Shown here in pieces: positions 9,259 to 18,985 of a DNA stretch of 64,000 bases. The stretch's first letter is position 1. Every line of letters begins with the position of its first letter. The position numbers were made by a program, and so were the translations under genes. This DNA is from AC-32 sp963736055 (GTDB lineage: Bacteria > Actinomycetota > Thermoleophilia > Gaiellales > Gaiellaceae). The stretch covers positions 1 through 64,000 of the forward strand of contig CAVTNM010000001.1 in NCBI GenBank assembly GCA_963736055.1, in the 5' to 3' direction. The notes beneath the pieces were generated by a model. That model saw nothing but the letters and a program-made list of their open reading frames with translations, had not been told where the DNA came from and searched no databases.

Positions 9259-10833
9259 TCAGGCCGCGGCGGCGCCTGTCCGGGCGCCGAGCCGCTCGAG
9301 CAGGTGGTCGCCGACGCGCAGCGAGTTCGCCATCGCCGTCAGCGCCGGGTTGACCGCGCCGATGCTCGGAAACACGCTCGTGTCGACCACGTAGAGGTTG
9401 TCGAGCTCGTGCGCCTTGCAGTCGGCGTCCAGCGCGGACGTCGCCGGGTCGGTTCCGAAGCGGCAGGTGCCTGCCTGGTGGGCGCAACCGGCGACCGGGA
9501 TCTCGTTCTTCATGTAGGCGAAGCGGTGGAAGAGGTGGCCCGGATTGAGGTCGAGCTGGCCGAGGAGCGAATGGAGCTTGCCGTACAGCTGCTTCTTAGC
9601 TTCCGCGTTCGTTTCCGTGTAGCTCAGCGTGACCTTCCCCTCGCCGTCGACGGTCACCCGGTTCCCCGCCCGCGGTAGGTCTTCGGTCGAGAGCCAGAAG
9701 TCGATCGCATGTCGGGCGACTCGTTCGAGCGTCCACTCCGGCGCGAGCTTCGTCTCGCCCGGCTTCTCCCCGTGGAACATCGGCGCCTGCGACTTGCCGA
9801 CCATCTGGATGTTCCCCAGCGGGAAGTCGAAGTCTTCGCTCCCGAAATAGAAGTCGTTCAGCCCGAGTGTCTTCTGGAAGACGGTCGGGTTCTCCTCGCG
9901 CGAGAGCGCCAGCACGGCCACGCTGTCGTGGAACATGAAGTTGCGCCCAACCTGGTCGGAGCCGTTCGCGAGCCCGTTCGGGTGCTTGTCGTTCGCCGAG
10001 AGCAGCAGCAGCTTGGCCGTGTTCGCCGCGCCGCAGGCAACGACGACGAGATCGCCTGTGTAGGTCTCCGTGTCTCCGTCGCGTTCCACGACGACGCCGG
10101 TCACGGCGGTGCCGGCCTCGTCCGTCTCGAGCTTGATCGCCCTCGTGTTCGTCAGCAGCGTGACGTTGTCGTGCTCGAGCGCCGGCCGCACGCCCAGGAC
10201 CTCGGCGTCGGCCTTGGCGTGAACCGGACAGGGGAAGCCGTCGCAGTTCGCGCAGCGCACGCACGTGCTGTAGGGCATGTTCTGCTCGTCGAGCAGGATC
10301 CCGCAGGGCGCGTGGAAGGGGTGGTAACCGGCGGCGGCGAGCTGGTCGGAGAGCTGCTGGATCCGCGGCTCGTGCGAGACGGCCGGGTGCGGGTAGGGCG
10401 CGCTTGCGGGCGGATCGGTCGGATCCTCGCCGTGGGCGCCGTGCACCTCGTACAGGTGCTCGGCCTTCGTGTAGTAGGGCTCGAGCTCGTCGTAGCTGAT
10501 CGGCCAGGCCGGCGAGAGGCCGTCGTGGTGCTGGAGCTCGCCGAAGTCCTCGCCCGGAGCCGGTAGAGCGCGGCGCCGTAGAGCTTGGTCGCCCCGCCGA
10601 CGAAGTAGTGGATCTGAGGCTGGAAGGGCTTGCCCTTCTCGTCGTACCAGGTGTCCTCGGAGACGTAGCGGTTGTCGACGAACACGTCCTGCGGCGAGCC
10701 AGTTCTGCGGCTCGCGTGGCAGCCAGTCGCCGCGCTCGAGCAGCAGAATCTTCTTGCCGGAAGGCGCGAGGTGGCGCGCCAGCGTGCCGCCTCCGGCCCC
10801 GGTGCCGACGATGACCACGTCGTAATCAGCCAC
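9259..10833 (-). CDS. GMC-family FAD oxidoreductase (two compensating frame breaks)
   Basis: A glucose-methanol-choline type flavoprotein, about 524 residues, which oxidises an alcohol or sugar. The FAD-binding GxGxxG is in DYDVVIVGTGAGGGTLARHL; a Cys-rich segment (STCVRCANCDGFPCPVHAK) and the C-terminal catalytic region (GCAHQAGTCRFG, then SIGAVNPALTAMANSLRVGDHL) are present. Between about 10695 and 10560 the conserved sequence (QDVFVDNRYVSEDTWYDEK) is in another frame, so two indels cancel each other; sequence error is likely. Start GTG 10833 has a GAGAAGG ribosome site 9-15 nt upstream. A palindromic site is centred 79 bp upstream. The gene is followed closely by the RDD gene. Confidence 0.82.
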   Translation of the reverse strand: MADYDVVIVGTGAGGGTLARHLAPSGKKILLLERGDWLPREPQNWLAAGRVRRQPLRLRGHLVRREGQALPASDPLLRRRGDQALRRRALPAPGEDFGELQHHDGLSPAWPISYDELEPYYTKAEHLYEVHGAHGEDPTDPPASAPYPHPAVSHEPRIQQLSDQLAAAGYHPFHAPCGILLDEQNMPYSTCVRCANCDGFPCPVHAKADAEVLGVRPALEHDNVTLLTNTRAIKLETDEAGTAVTGVVVERDGDTETYTGDLVVVACGAANTAKLLLLSANDKHPNGLANGSDQVGRNFMFHDSVAVLALSREENPTVFQKTLGLNDFYFGSEDFDFPLGNIQMVGKSQAPMFHGEKPGETKLAPEWTLERVARHAIDFWLSTEDLPRAGNRVTVDGEGKVTLSYTETNAEAKKQLYGKLHSLLGQLDLNPGHLFHRFAYMKNEIPVAGCAHQAGTCRFGTDPATSALDADCKAHELDNLYVVDTSVFPSIGAVNPALTAMANSLRVGDHLLERLGARTGAAAA

Positions 10834-10901
10834 AATAAGCCCTTCTCTCGATGCAGGCGGTGCTCCCGCACGGCTAGAAGAACAGGGCTCGTCAGTCCCC
10901 G

Positions 10902-10922
10902 CATCGTCCCGACAGGGTGAAT
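10902..10922. promoter_or_regulatory. palindromic intergenic site 3 (GMC promoter region)
   Basis: CATCGTCCCGACAGGGTGAA, the long-spaced variant, centred near 10912 and 79 bp upstream of the GMC start. On the minus strand it reads TTCACCCTGTCGGGACGATG. A TAGCCG sequence lies between it and the ribosome-binding site, so this promoter would give a leadered transcript. Confidence 0.45.
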
Positions 10923-11104
10923 CAGATCGTCGCGCGAAATCGGGAGCTCCGCGAGCCAAAGACCGTCCTCGGGCTGTTCACACCGGACTGTGAACGCCTT
11001 TAGCCCAAGCGCCACATCGTCTGGTCGACCAGGTGGGCGACCACGCGCGTCTCGATCCTTGTCGCCATGCGACGGCTGGAAGATTCAGGAACGCCTCGAT
11101 CGTG

Positions 11105-11122
11105 CATCGTTCCGACCGGATG
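11105..11122. promoter_or_regulatory. palindromic intergenic site 4 (distal cyclase site)
   Basis: CATCGTTCCGACCGGATG, 18 bp, centred at 11113.5. It lies 34 bp (about three helical turns) upstream of site 5 and so would place two bound dimers on the same face of the DNA. Confidence 0.5.
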
Positions 11123-11138
11123 AAGTGCGCCGCAGTTT

Positions 11139-11156
11139 CATCCCGGCCGGACGATG
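11139..11156. promoter_or_regulatory. palindromic intergenic site 5 (proximal cyclase site)
   Basis: CATCCCGGCCGGACGATG, 18 bp, nearly perfect, centred at 11147.5. This is exactly 42.5 bp before the ATG of the cyclase gene at 11190. A GATGCT box (11177-11182) lies where the -10 of a leaderless promoter would be. Confidence 0.6.
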
Positions 11157-11189
11157 GCGGCTGTGGCGACTAGGCGGATGCTGCCCTCG

Positions 11190-12119
11190 ATGGAGCAAGC
11201 CGACCGAGTACACGTCAGCGCCGAGGAGTTCCGAGGCGCTCTTCGAGACGGTGAGCGCCTGGGGGCGCTGGGGCGACGACGACGAGCGCGGGGCGCTCAA
11301 CCACCTCACGCCCGAGCGCGTCGCCGAGGCCGCCGCGCTCGTGCGCGAGGGGATCTCGGTGACGCTCAGCCGGACGCTCGACACGACTCGCCGCTCCCGA
11401 CAACCCGCAGCCGGCGGATCACCGCATGACGATGTGGGGTGGCGACCGAGCCGCTCAGCCTCGCGAAGGACTACGTGGGCGTCGACTACCACAACGACAC
11501 GCACACCCACATCGACGCCCTCTGCCATGTCGCCTACAAGGGCTTCCTCTACAACGGCAAGCCTGCGGGCTCGGTCACCTCTGGCGGTGCGGAGGCGGAG
11601 ACGATCGAGACGCTCCGGGACGGCCTGGTCGGCCGCGGCCTTCTGCTCGACATACCGCGCGTCCGGGGTGTGCCCTGGCTCGAGCCCGGCGAGCATGTCT
11701 TCCGAGACGATCTCGAGGCCGCAGAGGCCGACCACGGCGTCACCGTGCGCGAGGGCGACGTTGTGCTGGTCCGGACCGGCCACGCCCGGCGACTGCGCGA
11801 GCTCGGCCCCTGGGACACATCCGAGGCCAAGGCTGGCCTGCATCCGACGGCGATGACCTTCTTCGCCGATCGGGGCGTGGCGGCGCTCGGTTCCGACGGA
11901 AACGGTGACACTGCTCCGAGCACCACCGAGGGTGTCGCCTTTCCGATCCATGTCCTCGCGATCGCCGCGATGGGGATCCACCTGCTCGACTACCTGCAGT
12001 TCGAGGAGCTGAGCGCCGAGTGCGAGCGCCTTGGCCGCTGGGAGTTCCTGCTCGTCGCGGCGCCGCTGCGGATCATCGGCGGCACCGGCTCGCCGCTGAA
12101 CCCGATCGCGATCCTCTGA
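11190..12119 (+). CDS. cyclase family protein (kynurenine formamidase-like; three frame breaks)
   Basis: PF04199-type metal-dependent hydrolase, about 309 residues, related to bacterial kynurenine formamidase KynB and other cyclases/amidohydrolases. The metal-binding motif is YHNDTHTHIDALCH, a variant of HxGTHxDxPxH. The protein is spread over three frames: MEQADRVHVSAEEF (from 11190), then LFETVSAWGRWGDDDERGALNHL, then DNPQPADHRMTMWGGD, and from about 11450 onward the intact C-terminal two thirds. Breaks lie near 11235, 11390 and 11450; the net length is a multiple of three. Conservation across the breaks favours sequence error over decay. Substrate is unknown. The gene has tandem palindromic sites upstream. 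Confidence 0.75.
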
Positions 12120-12123
12120 GCCG

Positions 12124-12818
12124 CTAGGAGAAGATGTTCACGGCGCGCGCGATCACGAGGGCGAGGATGCCGAGCGAGATGACCGCCTGGAGCATCATCG
12201 CCAGCTTGGCCCAGGGCGCCAGCGGCATGACGTCCGTCGGGCTGAGTGCCGTCGCGTTCGTGAAACCCAGGTACAGGTAGTCGACGAACCGAGGGCGCCA
12301 GCCCGGCGAGGCGAGCTCTCGATTGATCTCCTGCGGGAAGGCGAAGTCGATCCTCCGCGATAGATCTAGGGCGCGGGCCGCCGCTCCACCTCCGTCCAGA
12401 TCCCAGTAGAGAAGCGCGAACGCGATGTTGTTCGACACCCACACGATCGAGCCCGCCTCGAGCAGAGCGCTGGCAGAGTTCGTCTCGGGCCCACCGTGGA
12501 TGAGGTCGTCGATCAGCTCGGCGGTCGCCCAGAGCGAGCTGAGGACCAGGAGCGAGACCAGCACGATCGAAGACGTCCGGAGCAATCTCGAGCGGCGCGA
12601 GATCCTACCGGATCCGCGACGATCAATGCGATGAGCAGGACCCCCTCGACCGTCGGAAGCAGCCAGTTCGGACCGAGACGCAACTGGTCGGGCAGGAGGT
12701 ACGTGAGCACGATCGCCGCGGCGACGGCGGCCACCATCGGCCATCGCGCTTCGGCCACGGCCTGAGCCCGTTCGTCGAGAGACGGTGCGTCAGCGGAGGC
12801 CGGTCCGTCGTGCGGCAC
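12124..12818 (-). CDS. conserved integral membrane protein (one frame break)
   Basis: About 230 residues when the two frames are joined: the first ~75 from GTG 12818 (PMVAAVAAAIVLTYLLPDQL), then from about 12600 the rest (RLLRTSSIVLVSLLVLSSLW). It has about five hydrophobic helices and the pore-like stretch LYLGFTNATALSPTDVMPL near the C-terminus, which recalls the pore loop of two-transmembrane ion channels. I know the family as a frequent actinobacterial and proteobacterial hypothetical without experimental function. It is the last gene of the ndh operon, starting 10 bases after the cupin stop, and converges on the cyclase gene. Confidence 0.7.
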
Positions 12819-12827
12819 CTGACGGGA

Positions 12828-13169
12828 TCAGCCCTTCAGCTCGACCATGATCACGCGCAGGTCGCGCTCGCCGACGTTCTCGATCGAGTGCGGCGGCAGC
12901 GGCTCGGACCAGTGTGTCGGGTGGGCCTCGGCGTGTCCGCTGTCGGTGCGGGTGTCGAGCAGCACAGCCCCCTCGCCGTCGCGCCGGATGAAGTCGGTGC
13001 TGCTGACGACGTATTGGACGTTGGGCCAGCGGTGCGTGTGAACGGCCGTGGTCTCACCGGGCGGGATCAGCGTCTCGAGGACTCGCACCCGCTCGTTCTC
13101 GAGCAGCAACGAGTGGTGCTCGGGCGCCGCCACGAGCGCGTCCAGCTCGTCAGGCCAGTCCCAACTCAC
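12828..13169 (-). CDS. cupin domain protein
   Basis: 113-residue single-domain cupin. Motif 1 appears as PPGETTAVHTHRWPNVQYVV, with the two metal-ligand histidines of HTH and further residues downstream; motif 2 is degenerate (LPPHSIENVG). Small cupins of this kind include sugar-binding and dioxygenase-like proteins; no substrate can be assigned. Start GTG 13169 lies 15 bases after the GH15 stop, so it belongs to the ndh-zwf-GH15 operon. It is intact. Confidence 0.8.
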   Translation of the reverse strand: MSWDWPDELDALVAAPEHHSLLLENERVRVLETLIPPGETTAVHTHRWPNVQYVVSSTDFIRRDGEGAVLLDTRTDSGHAEAHPTHWSEPLPPHSIENVGERDLRVIMVELKG

Positions 13170-13184
13170 GCGGATCGCTGGGAC

Positions 13185-15077
13185 TCAGTACTTGGCCAAC
13201 ATCTCGGGCACGATGATCCGGGCCGCCGCCTCCATCAGCGCCAGGTGTGAGAACGCCTGCGGGAAGTTGCCGAGGTGCCGGCCGGTCTCGGCGTCGAACT
13301 CCTCGGCGTAGAGGCCGAGCGGCGAGGCGATCCGTAGCAACCGCTCCATCAGGTCGCGCGCCTTCTGGAGCTCGCCGACGATCGCGAGGGCCGAGACGAG
13401 CCAGAAGGAGCAGATGAGGAAGGTCCCCTCCTTCCCCGAGAGGCCGTCGTCGGTCTCGTCGGTCCTGTAGCGGAGGACGAAGCCGTCCTCGGTCAGCTCG
13501 TTCGCGATCGCCATCACGCTCGCCTTGAGGCGCTGGTCGTCGCCCGGCAGGAAGTCGAAGATCGCCGCCAGCAAGGTCGAGGCGTCGAGGGCGTCGGTGT
13601 CGTAGTGCTGCTTGAGCACGCCGCGGTCGTCGACGCCGTGGGTGAGGATGTCCTCGCGGATCTCATCGGCGACGGCCGCCCACTTGGCCTGGAGCTCTGG
13701 GTCGCCGCGCAACCCCGCGAGCTCCGCCGCCCGGTCGAGCGCGACCCAGCACATCAGCTTCGACGAGACGTAGTGCTGCGGCTTGCCGCGCGCCTCCCAG
13801 ATGCCCTGGTCCGGCTGCTGCCAGACCTGGATCGCGCACTCCGCCTGGCTCTGCACGATCGGCCACAGCCTGCGTGGGAGCCGCTCGCTCCGGTTGGTGT
13901 GCAACAGGATCGAGTCGAGGACGGCGCCGAAGACGTCGTTCTGGCGCTGGTCGAAGGCGCCGTTGCCGATGCGAACCGGATGGGCGCCTGCATAGCCGGT
14001 CAGCTCGTCGCGAGTGGTCTCGGTCAGGTCGCGCCTGCCGTCGATCCCGTACATGATCTGGAGCGACCCGTCCTCGGTGGGCTCGACGTCGGCGACGAAC
14101 TGGATGAACTCGTCTGCCTCCCAGTCGAGGTTGAGGTAGTGCAGCGCCTGGAGCGTGAAGGTGGTGTCGCGGATCCAGGTGTAGCGGTAGTCCCAGTTCC
14201 GCTCGCCGCCCGGCGTCTCCGGGAGCGAGGTCGTGAGCGCGGCCACCGTCGCGCCGGTCGGCATGTAGGTCAGGCCCTTGATCGTGAGCGCCGACCGCTG
14301 GACCGGGTCGCGGAAGCGGTGATCCGGGATTCGTGCACGGCTCAGCCAGGCGCGCCAGAAGCGACTCGTCGCCGCGAGCCGCGCCTCGGCCTCGTCGAGG
14401 TCCTTCGGAGCCAGGCCGTCCGCCTCCCAGCAGAGCGCGCAGAAGGCCCGCTCGCCGGCCTTGAGCTCATGACGGGCCCGGATGCGGTTCCCCTCGATTC
14501 CGAGAGCCATGTCCGTCACCAGCCGGATCGTCTGGTCGGCTCCGCTCGCGTCGGCCGCATGCCGGTCGTCCCCGATGAGCGTCCAGGTCGCCGGCTCGCG
14601 GCCGTAGTCGAACGCCGGCTCACAGACGATCTCGACCTCGACCGAGCCCTCGAGGCACTCGATCGTGCGCACGAGCATGTGGTCGGCGTCGTCGTCGGCC
14701 GGCGGACGGGTGTGCGGCGTGATCGTGTCCTCGTGGTCGCGCGGGCCCATCGTCAGGGCGTCGCGCACGACGATCCAGCCGCTCGGCGTCTTCCAGGTGG
14801 TCTCGAGGACATTCGTGCCCGGCTCGTACGCGACCGCTGTCGGATGGTTGATTCCGAAGGGGGCGACACGGAAGAACCCGGCTTGCCTGTCGAGCAGGCT
14901 GCCGAACACGCTCGGCGAGTCGAACCGCGGCACGCACAGCCAGTCGATCGCGCCGTCGGGCGCGACCAGGGCGCCGGTGTGGCAGTCCGAGAGGAACGCG
15001 TACGAGGCGATCGGCGGGAACGGCGACGGCGCCGCCGCGCTCTGCGGTTGGGTCGGTTGTGTCGTGGTCTCCGTCAT
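13185..15077 (-). CDS. glycoside hydrolase family 15 protein (trehalase/glucoamylase-like)
   Basis: 630 residues from ATG 15077, with no frame break. The N-terminal domain begins IASYAFLSDCHTGALVAPDG and contains DWLCVPRFDSPSVFG; the (alpha/alpha)6 barrel carries RNWDYRYTWIRD and later GNGAFDQRQNDVFG, both standard in bacterial GH15 enzymes. The family hydrolyses terminal alpha-glucosidic bonds; actinobacterial members of this length are often trehalases or glucan glucohydrolases producing free glucose. The ATG overlaps the zwf stop as ATGA, so translation is coupled. In this operon it would supply glucose that, once phosphorylated, feeds G6PDH. Exact substrate unknown; no signal peptide, so it acts on cytoplasmic stores. 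Confidence 0.88.
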   Translation of the reverse strand: MTETTTQPTQPQSAAAPSPFPPIASYAFLSDCHTGALVAPDGAIDWLCVPRFDSPSVFGSLLDRQAGFFRVAPFGINHPTAVAYEPGTNVLETTWKTPSGWIVVRDALTMGPRDHEDTITPHTRPPADDDADHMLVRTIECLEGSVEVEIVCEPAFDYGREPATWTLIGDDRHAADASGADQTIRLVTDMALGIEGNRIRARHELKAGERAFCALCWEADGLAPKDLDEAEARLAATSRFWRAWLSRARIPDHRFRDPVQRSALTIKGLTYMPTGATVAALTTSLPETPGGERNWDYRYTWIRDTTFTLQALHYLNLDWEADEFIQFVADVEPTEDGSLQIMYGIDGRRDLTETTRDELTGYAGAHPVRIGNGAFDQRQNDVFGAVLDSILLHTNRSERLPRRLWPIVQSQAECAIQVWQQPDQGIWEARGKPQHYVSSKLMCWVALDRAAELAGLRGDPELQAKWAAVADEIREDILTHGVDDRGVLKQHYDTDALDASTLLAAIFDFLPGDDQRLKASVMAIANELTEDGFVLRYRTDETDDGLSGKEGTFLICSFWLVSALAIVGELQKARDLMERLLRIASPLGLYAEEFDAETGRHLGNFPQAFSHLALMEAAARIIVPEMLAKY

Positions 15078-16522
15078 GACTCGATCCAGGGCTGCTGCCA
15101 GCTCGCCGTGCCCGGCAACGAGCTTGTCTGCCTCCTTCGGTCCCCACGACCCCGGCGCGTACGGGTTCACCGGTGGCGGGTTGTCCAGGAGCGGCTGCAT
15201 GATCCGCCAGCACTCCTCGACTGCCGTCCTGCCGTGTGAAGCGCGTGTTGTCGCCGACCATCGCCGCGTGCAGGAGCACCTCGTACGGAGTCGGGCCTTC
15301 CCCGCCCTCTTCCTCGAACTCCATGTCGAGCTCGATCGAGCTGGTTCCGGCTCGATTCGCTCTGTGGGCATCGACGACCAGCCGGATTCCGGGCGTCGGG
15401 TCGAGCTTGACGACGAGCTGGTTCGGCTCGGCCGCGGCGTGGCGGAGCTTGAACCCGAGCTTCGGAGGATGCTTGAAGACGAGGCGCAGCTCGGTCTGCG
15501 TCGCAGGCAGCCGCTTGCCGGTGCGAATGAAGAACGGCACGCCCGCCCAGCGCCAGTTCTCGATCTCGAGCCGAAGCGCCGCGTACGTCTCGGTCGTCGA
15601 GTCCGGAGCGACGCCGTCGATGTCCAGGTAGCCGTCGTACTGGCCTCGCACGTAGTGCGCCGGGTCCGCGTCGACGACGGAGTGGAAGAGGGAGACCTGG
15701 GCGTCCTTGATGATGTCGGGCTCGCGCGCGGGACGGGACCTCCATCGCCGCTGCTGCGACGACCTGCATCAGGTGATTGACGACGACGTCGCGCAGGGCG
15801 CCGACCGGGTCGTAGAAGTGGCCTCGATCCTCGACGCCGAACTCCTCCGCCATGGTGATCTGAACGGACTCGATGTAGTTTCGGGTCCAGATCGGCTCGA
15901 GCATGGAGTTCGCGAACCGCAGGTAGAGGATCTCCTCGAGGCCCATCTTCCCGAGGTAGTGGTCGATCCGGTAGATCTGCGACTCGTCGAGGTACTGGTG
16001 CAGCTGGCTCGGCCAGCTCACGGGCCGAGGCGAGGTCGTGGCCGAACGGCTTCTCGATGACGACGCGCGCGTTCTTGGTCAGCCCGGCCTCCGAGAGGCC
16101 CTTGCACCACGCGTCCGAAGAGGAACGGCGGGATCTCGAGGTAGAAGACGGGGTGCTCGGCGCCGTCGATCGCCTCGGCGACGCTCTCGTAGGTAGCCGC
16201 GTCGTCGAAGTCGCCCGAGACGTAGGCGAGCCGGTCGGCGAAGCGCTTGAAGACCTTCTCGTCGAGCTTCTCGCCGGTTCCGATGATCGATTCCCGGGCC
16301 CTCTGCTTCAGCTGGTCGACCGACCAATCGTCGACGGCGACGCCGAGGATCGGGCAGTCGAGCAGCCCGCGCTTCTCGAGCCGGTAGAGAGAGTCGAACG
16401 TCATCACCTTGGCGAGGTCGCCGGTGATCCCGAACGAGACGAAGACGTCCGCCGGCTGCGGCTCGGCATCGGGCGTTGCCGGGCTCGTCTTGCGGTGAGG
16501 TAGTTGGGCTTGCCGTCGTCAT
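15074..16522 (-). CDS. zwf: glucose-6-phosphate dehydrogenase (about six frame breaks)
   Basis: G6PDH oxidises glucose-6-phosphate and makes NADPH, the entry to the oxidative pentose phosphate pathway. Pieces follow in order: MTTASPTTSPQDEPG (from 16522), then FGITGDLAK-VMTFDSLYRLEKRGLL, KNARVVIEKPFGHDLA, the catalytic RIDHYLGKMGLEE, RNYIESVQITMAEEFGVEDR, GKRLPATQTELRLVFK and, last, PYAPGSWGPKEADKLVAGHG ending WQQPWIES. Breaks are near 16460, 16110, 16020, 15735, 15235 and 15105, yet every conserved block is present and the total is a multiple of three (483 codons), as expected for the family. This is most simply sequence error. ATGA overlaps join it to genes on both sides. Confidence 0.82.
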
Positions 16523-18610
16523 GCGTTTCCTCCTACTCCGAGTTGCGGACGCAGCGATGCTTGCTGTCCGTTGACGTCGACGCGGCCGCGCCCGAAGGCG
16601 TCGACCCGGTGCCAGCGGCCCGGCACGTCGAGCAGTTCCAGGTGACCGATCCCTGCCGGGAGGGCGGGATCGACTACGAGGTGGTCGCCGATCGGCTCGA
16701 GGCCGAGCATCGTTCGCAGCAGCAGCAGCGGCGCGCCGGTCGACCAGGCCTGGGGGCTGCAGGCGGTCGGGTACTGCACCGGGTACCTCGTCAGCGTCCG
16801 CTCGTAGCCGCCGAAGGCCTCGGGCAGGCGTCCGTCGAAGAACTCGGCCGCGTCGAGGATCCCCGCGGCGATCTGGGCCGCCTCGTCCTTGAAGCCGTAC
16901 CGTCGCAGGCCCCACGCGATGAACGAGTTGTCGAAGGGCCAGACGGTGCCGACGTGGTAGCCGATCGGGTTGAAGCGGGCCTCGCCCTCTGCCAGCGTGC
17001 GCACTCCCCAGCCGCAGAAGAGCCTCGGTCCCATCAGATGCCGGACGACCGCCTTCGCCTTCGACTTGTCGACGATGCCGCTCCAGAGCAGATGGCCGTT
17101 GTTCGAGGCCAGCGCATCGACCTGCTTGCCCTCGGTGTCGAGGGCGAGCGCGAAGTACTCGTCGTCCTCGACCCAGAAATCGCGGTTGAAGCGGCGCTTG
17201 AGCTCGGCGGCCTGCTGCTCGAGCTCGTCGGCGAACTCCGGGTCCTTCCAGACCTCGCGCGCGAGCCGGGCGCCGCGCATCTTCGCGTCGTAGGCGTAGC
17301 CCTGGAGCTCGCAGGTCGCGCGCGGGAAGCCGGGAAGCCGCCCGTCGCGGTAGGAGATCGAGTCCCAGGAGTCCTTCCAGCACTGATTCTCGAGGCCGGT
17401 CTTCTCGTTGCGGCGCTGGTACCAGATGTAGCCGTCGCCCTGGAGGTCGGCGTACTCGTCGATCCAGTTCAGCGCGGCGCGCGCCTCGAGCTCGAGGCTC
17501 GCGGACGAGCTTCCTGTCGCCGGTCCAGCGCTCGTACTCGTCGAGCAGGACGACGTAGAGCGGCGTCGCGTCCGCGCACCCGTAGTACGGCGAGTGCGGC
17601 CGTTCCTCGAAGGCCGTCAGCTCGCCGTAGCGCATCTCGTGGAGGATCCGGCCGGGATCCTCGTCGCGAAAGTCGTCGATTCGCGATCCCTGCCAGCGCG
17701 CCGAGCGCGAGCAGGGTCGTCGCGGCGAGCTCGGGCGTGAACGGGAGCGCCTGCAGGCTGGTGAGGATGCTGTCGCGGCCGAACATCGTCATGAACCAGG
17801 GCAGTCCGGCTGCGGGCAGGCTTCGCGCCGCCGGTCACGGGCGGGTTGAAGCGCAAGCGCAGCCAGGTCGACGAGGCTCCGCCTGTACGTCGCCTTGAGA
17901 GGATCCCAGTCGCACTCGATCCGCGGCGCGTCGTCGAGCCATTTGTCCAGGTTCCGTTGCATGTTCTGCCGGCCGCGGCCCCGCGCGAACTTCGGGAGCT
18001 CGTGCCGCTCGCCGTAGCCCAGCATCGCCGTGACGACGTCCAGATCGGTCGTCCACGTTCCGTGGGGCTCGATCCTGAGCTTGAAGGTCAGGCCGTCCTT
18101 GTCGACTCGCGCGGGGGCGCTCGCCGAGATCACCGTCGAGCGGACGTACCTGTCGCGCTCGTAGACCAGCTGCAGCCGACCTTTCTCGACGCGATTGACG
18201 TACTTGCCCTTCTTCGAGAGCGCGTCCTTCACCTCGAACAGGTCCGCGAAGTCACACCCGGCGTCGACCCGCACCGTCAGATCGACCGGCTTGTCGTCGT
18301 GGTTGAGGATCGTCAGCTCCTCGTGGAAGCCGTTTCCGACCGCGCGCTGGCGAATCACGGACAGCTTCGAGTCGACATAGACGGTGCCGGTTCCGGGCAC
18401 GAGGAAGAACCGCGTCTCGAAGTACTGGAGATCGTCCACCGAGAGTGGATTCAGCCGGCTCCCGTTCACGCTCAGCACCCACTTGGAGAGAAAGCGTGTG
18501 TCGAAGGAGAAGAGGCCGGTCGGGTCGGTGAGAGACGCCTCGATGTCGCCGCGCTCGTCGCTGACCACGAACGTGTTGCCGTCGAGGATCTTGATCAGGC
18601 CGTCGCTCAT
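16519..18610 (-). CDS. amylo-alpha-1,6-glucosidase, glycogen-debranching type (about four frame breaks)
   Basis: About 697 codons. The N-terminal domain (ILDGNTFVVSDERGDIEASL, then FDTRFLSKWVLSVNG) matches the GDE_N_bis domain, and the C-terminal barrel carries PWFMTMFGRDSILTSLQAL, YYGCADATPLYVVLLDEYE, NNGHLLWSGIV and FNPIGYHVGTVWPFDNSFIA, typical of bacterial amylo-1,6-glucosidases. Such enzymes remove alpha-1,6-linked glucose stubs or act on related oligosaccharides. Conserved blocks change frame near 17860, 17825, 17680 and 17515. The ATG at 18610 overlaps the SCP2 stop and its own stop overlaps the zwf start, both as ATGA. Debranching, GH15 and G6PDH in one operon suggest breakdown of a glucan reserve to NADPH. 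Confidence 0.82.
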
Positions 18611-18985
18611 GCTCGTCGGCCTCCTGCGCCGTGGCGCGGCGCCGCCGGCGGCGCCTCGGAGGTCCGGGAAGCAGTCGCTGGAACGGCACCAGCAGCTCGG
18701 AATCGCCGTCGATGGCGATGTCTCCGCGGAGGGTGGCGGCCATCGCGTTCATCTTGCCGCTCGCAACGCTGGTCGAATACCGCCTTGTCGGCGCGGAGGG
18801 TGCAGTCGGCGCGGACGTTCTTCCGCGAGACGGCGACGTCGCCCTTGTCGACGCTGAGCGAGCCAGCGCTCGACGCGCTTCCCGTCGACGATCTCGAAGC
18901 GGACGCTCCCGGAGACCTTCTCCAGCAGCGGCACGTGCCCGCGCTCGCCGAGCGCCTCGAAGAGGGCTGCGGTCGAGTCGCTCAC
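18607..18985 (-). CDS. SCP2 sterol-carrier-domain protein (frame breaks)
   Basis: A small protein, about 126 codons. The N-terminus from GTG 18985 (MSDSTAALFEALGERGHVPL, then VSGSVRFEIVDGKRVERW) and the later block SGKMNAMAATLRGDIAIDGD, then LLVPFQRLLPGPP, together match SCP2-like lipid-binding domains; the middle (about 18860-18770) lies in a third frame, and the end must change frame once more to reach the TGA at 18607-18609. SCP2 folds bind hydrophobic ligands in a tunnel. The start overlaps the ndh stop (GTGA) and the stop overlaps the debranching-enzyme ATG. A link to quinone or lipid handling next to NDH-2 is speculative. Confidence 0.68.

Larger units (their letters stand above)
10834..11189. 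other. divergent intergenic region with three palindromic sites
   Basis: 356 bp separate the GMC gene (leftward) from the cyclase gene (rightward). No coding region is supported here. It holds three copies of the TCATC...GATGA palindrome, centred at about 10912, 11113.5 and 11147.5, the densest group in the window. Apparent ORFs through it are shadows or the frame-broken N-terminus of the cyclase. Confidence 0.6.
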
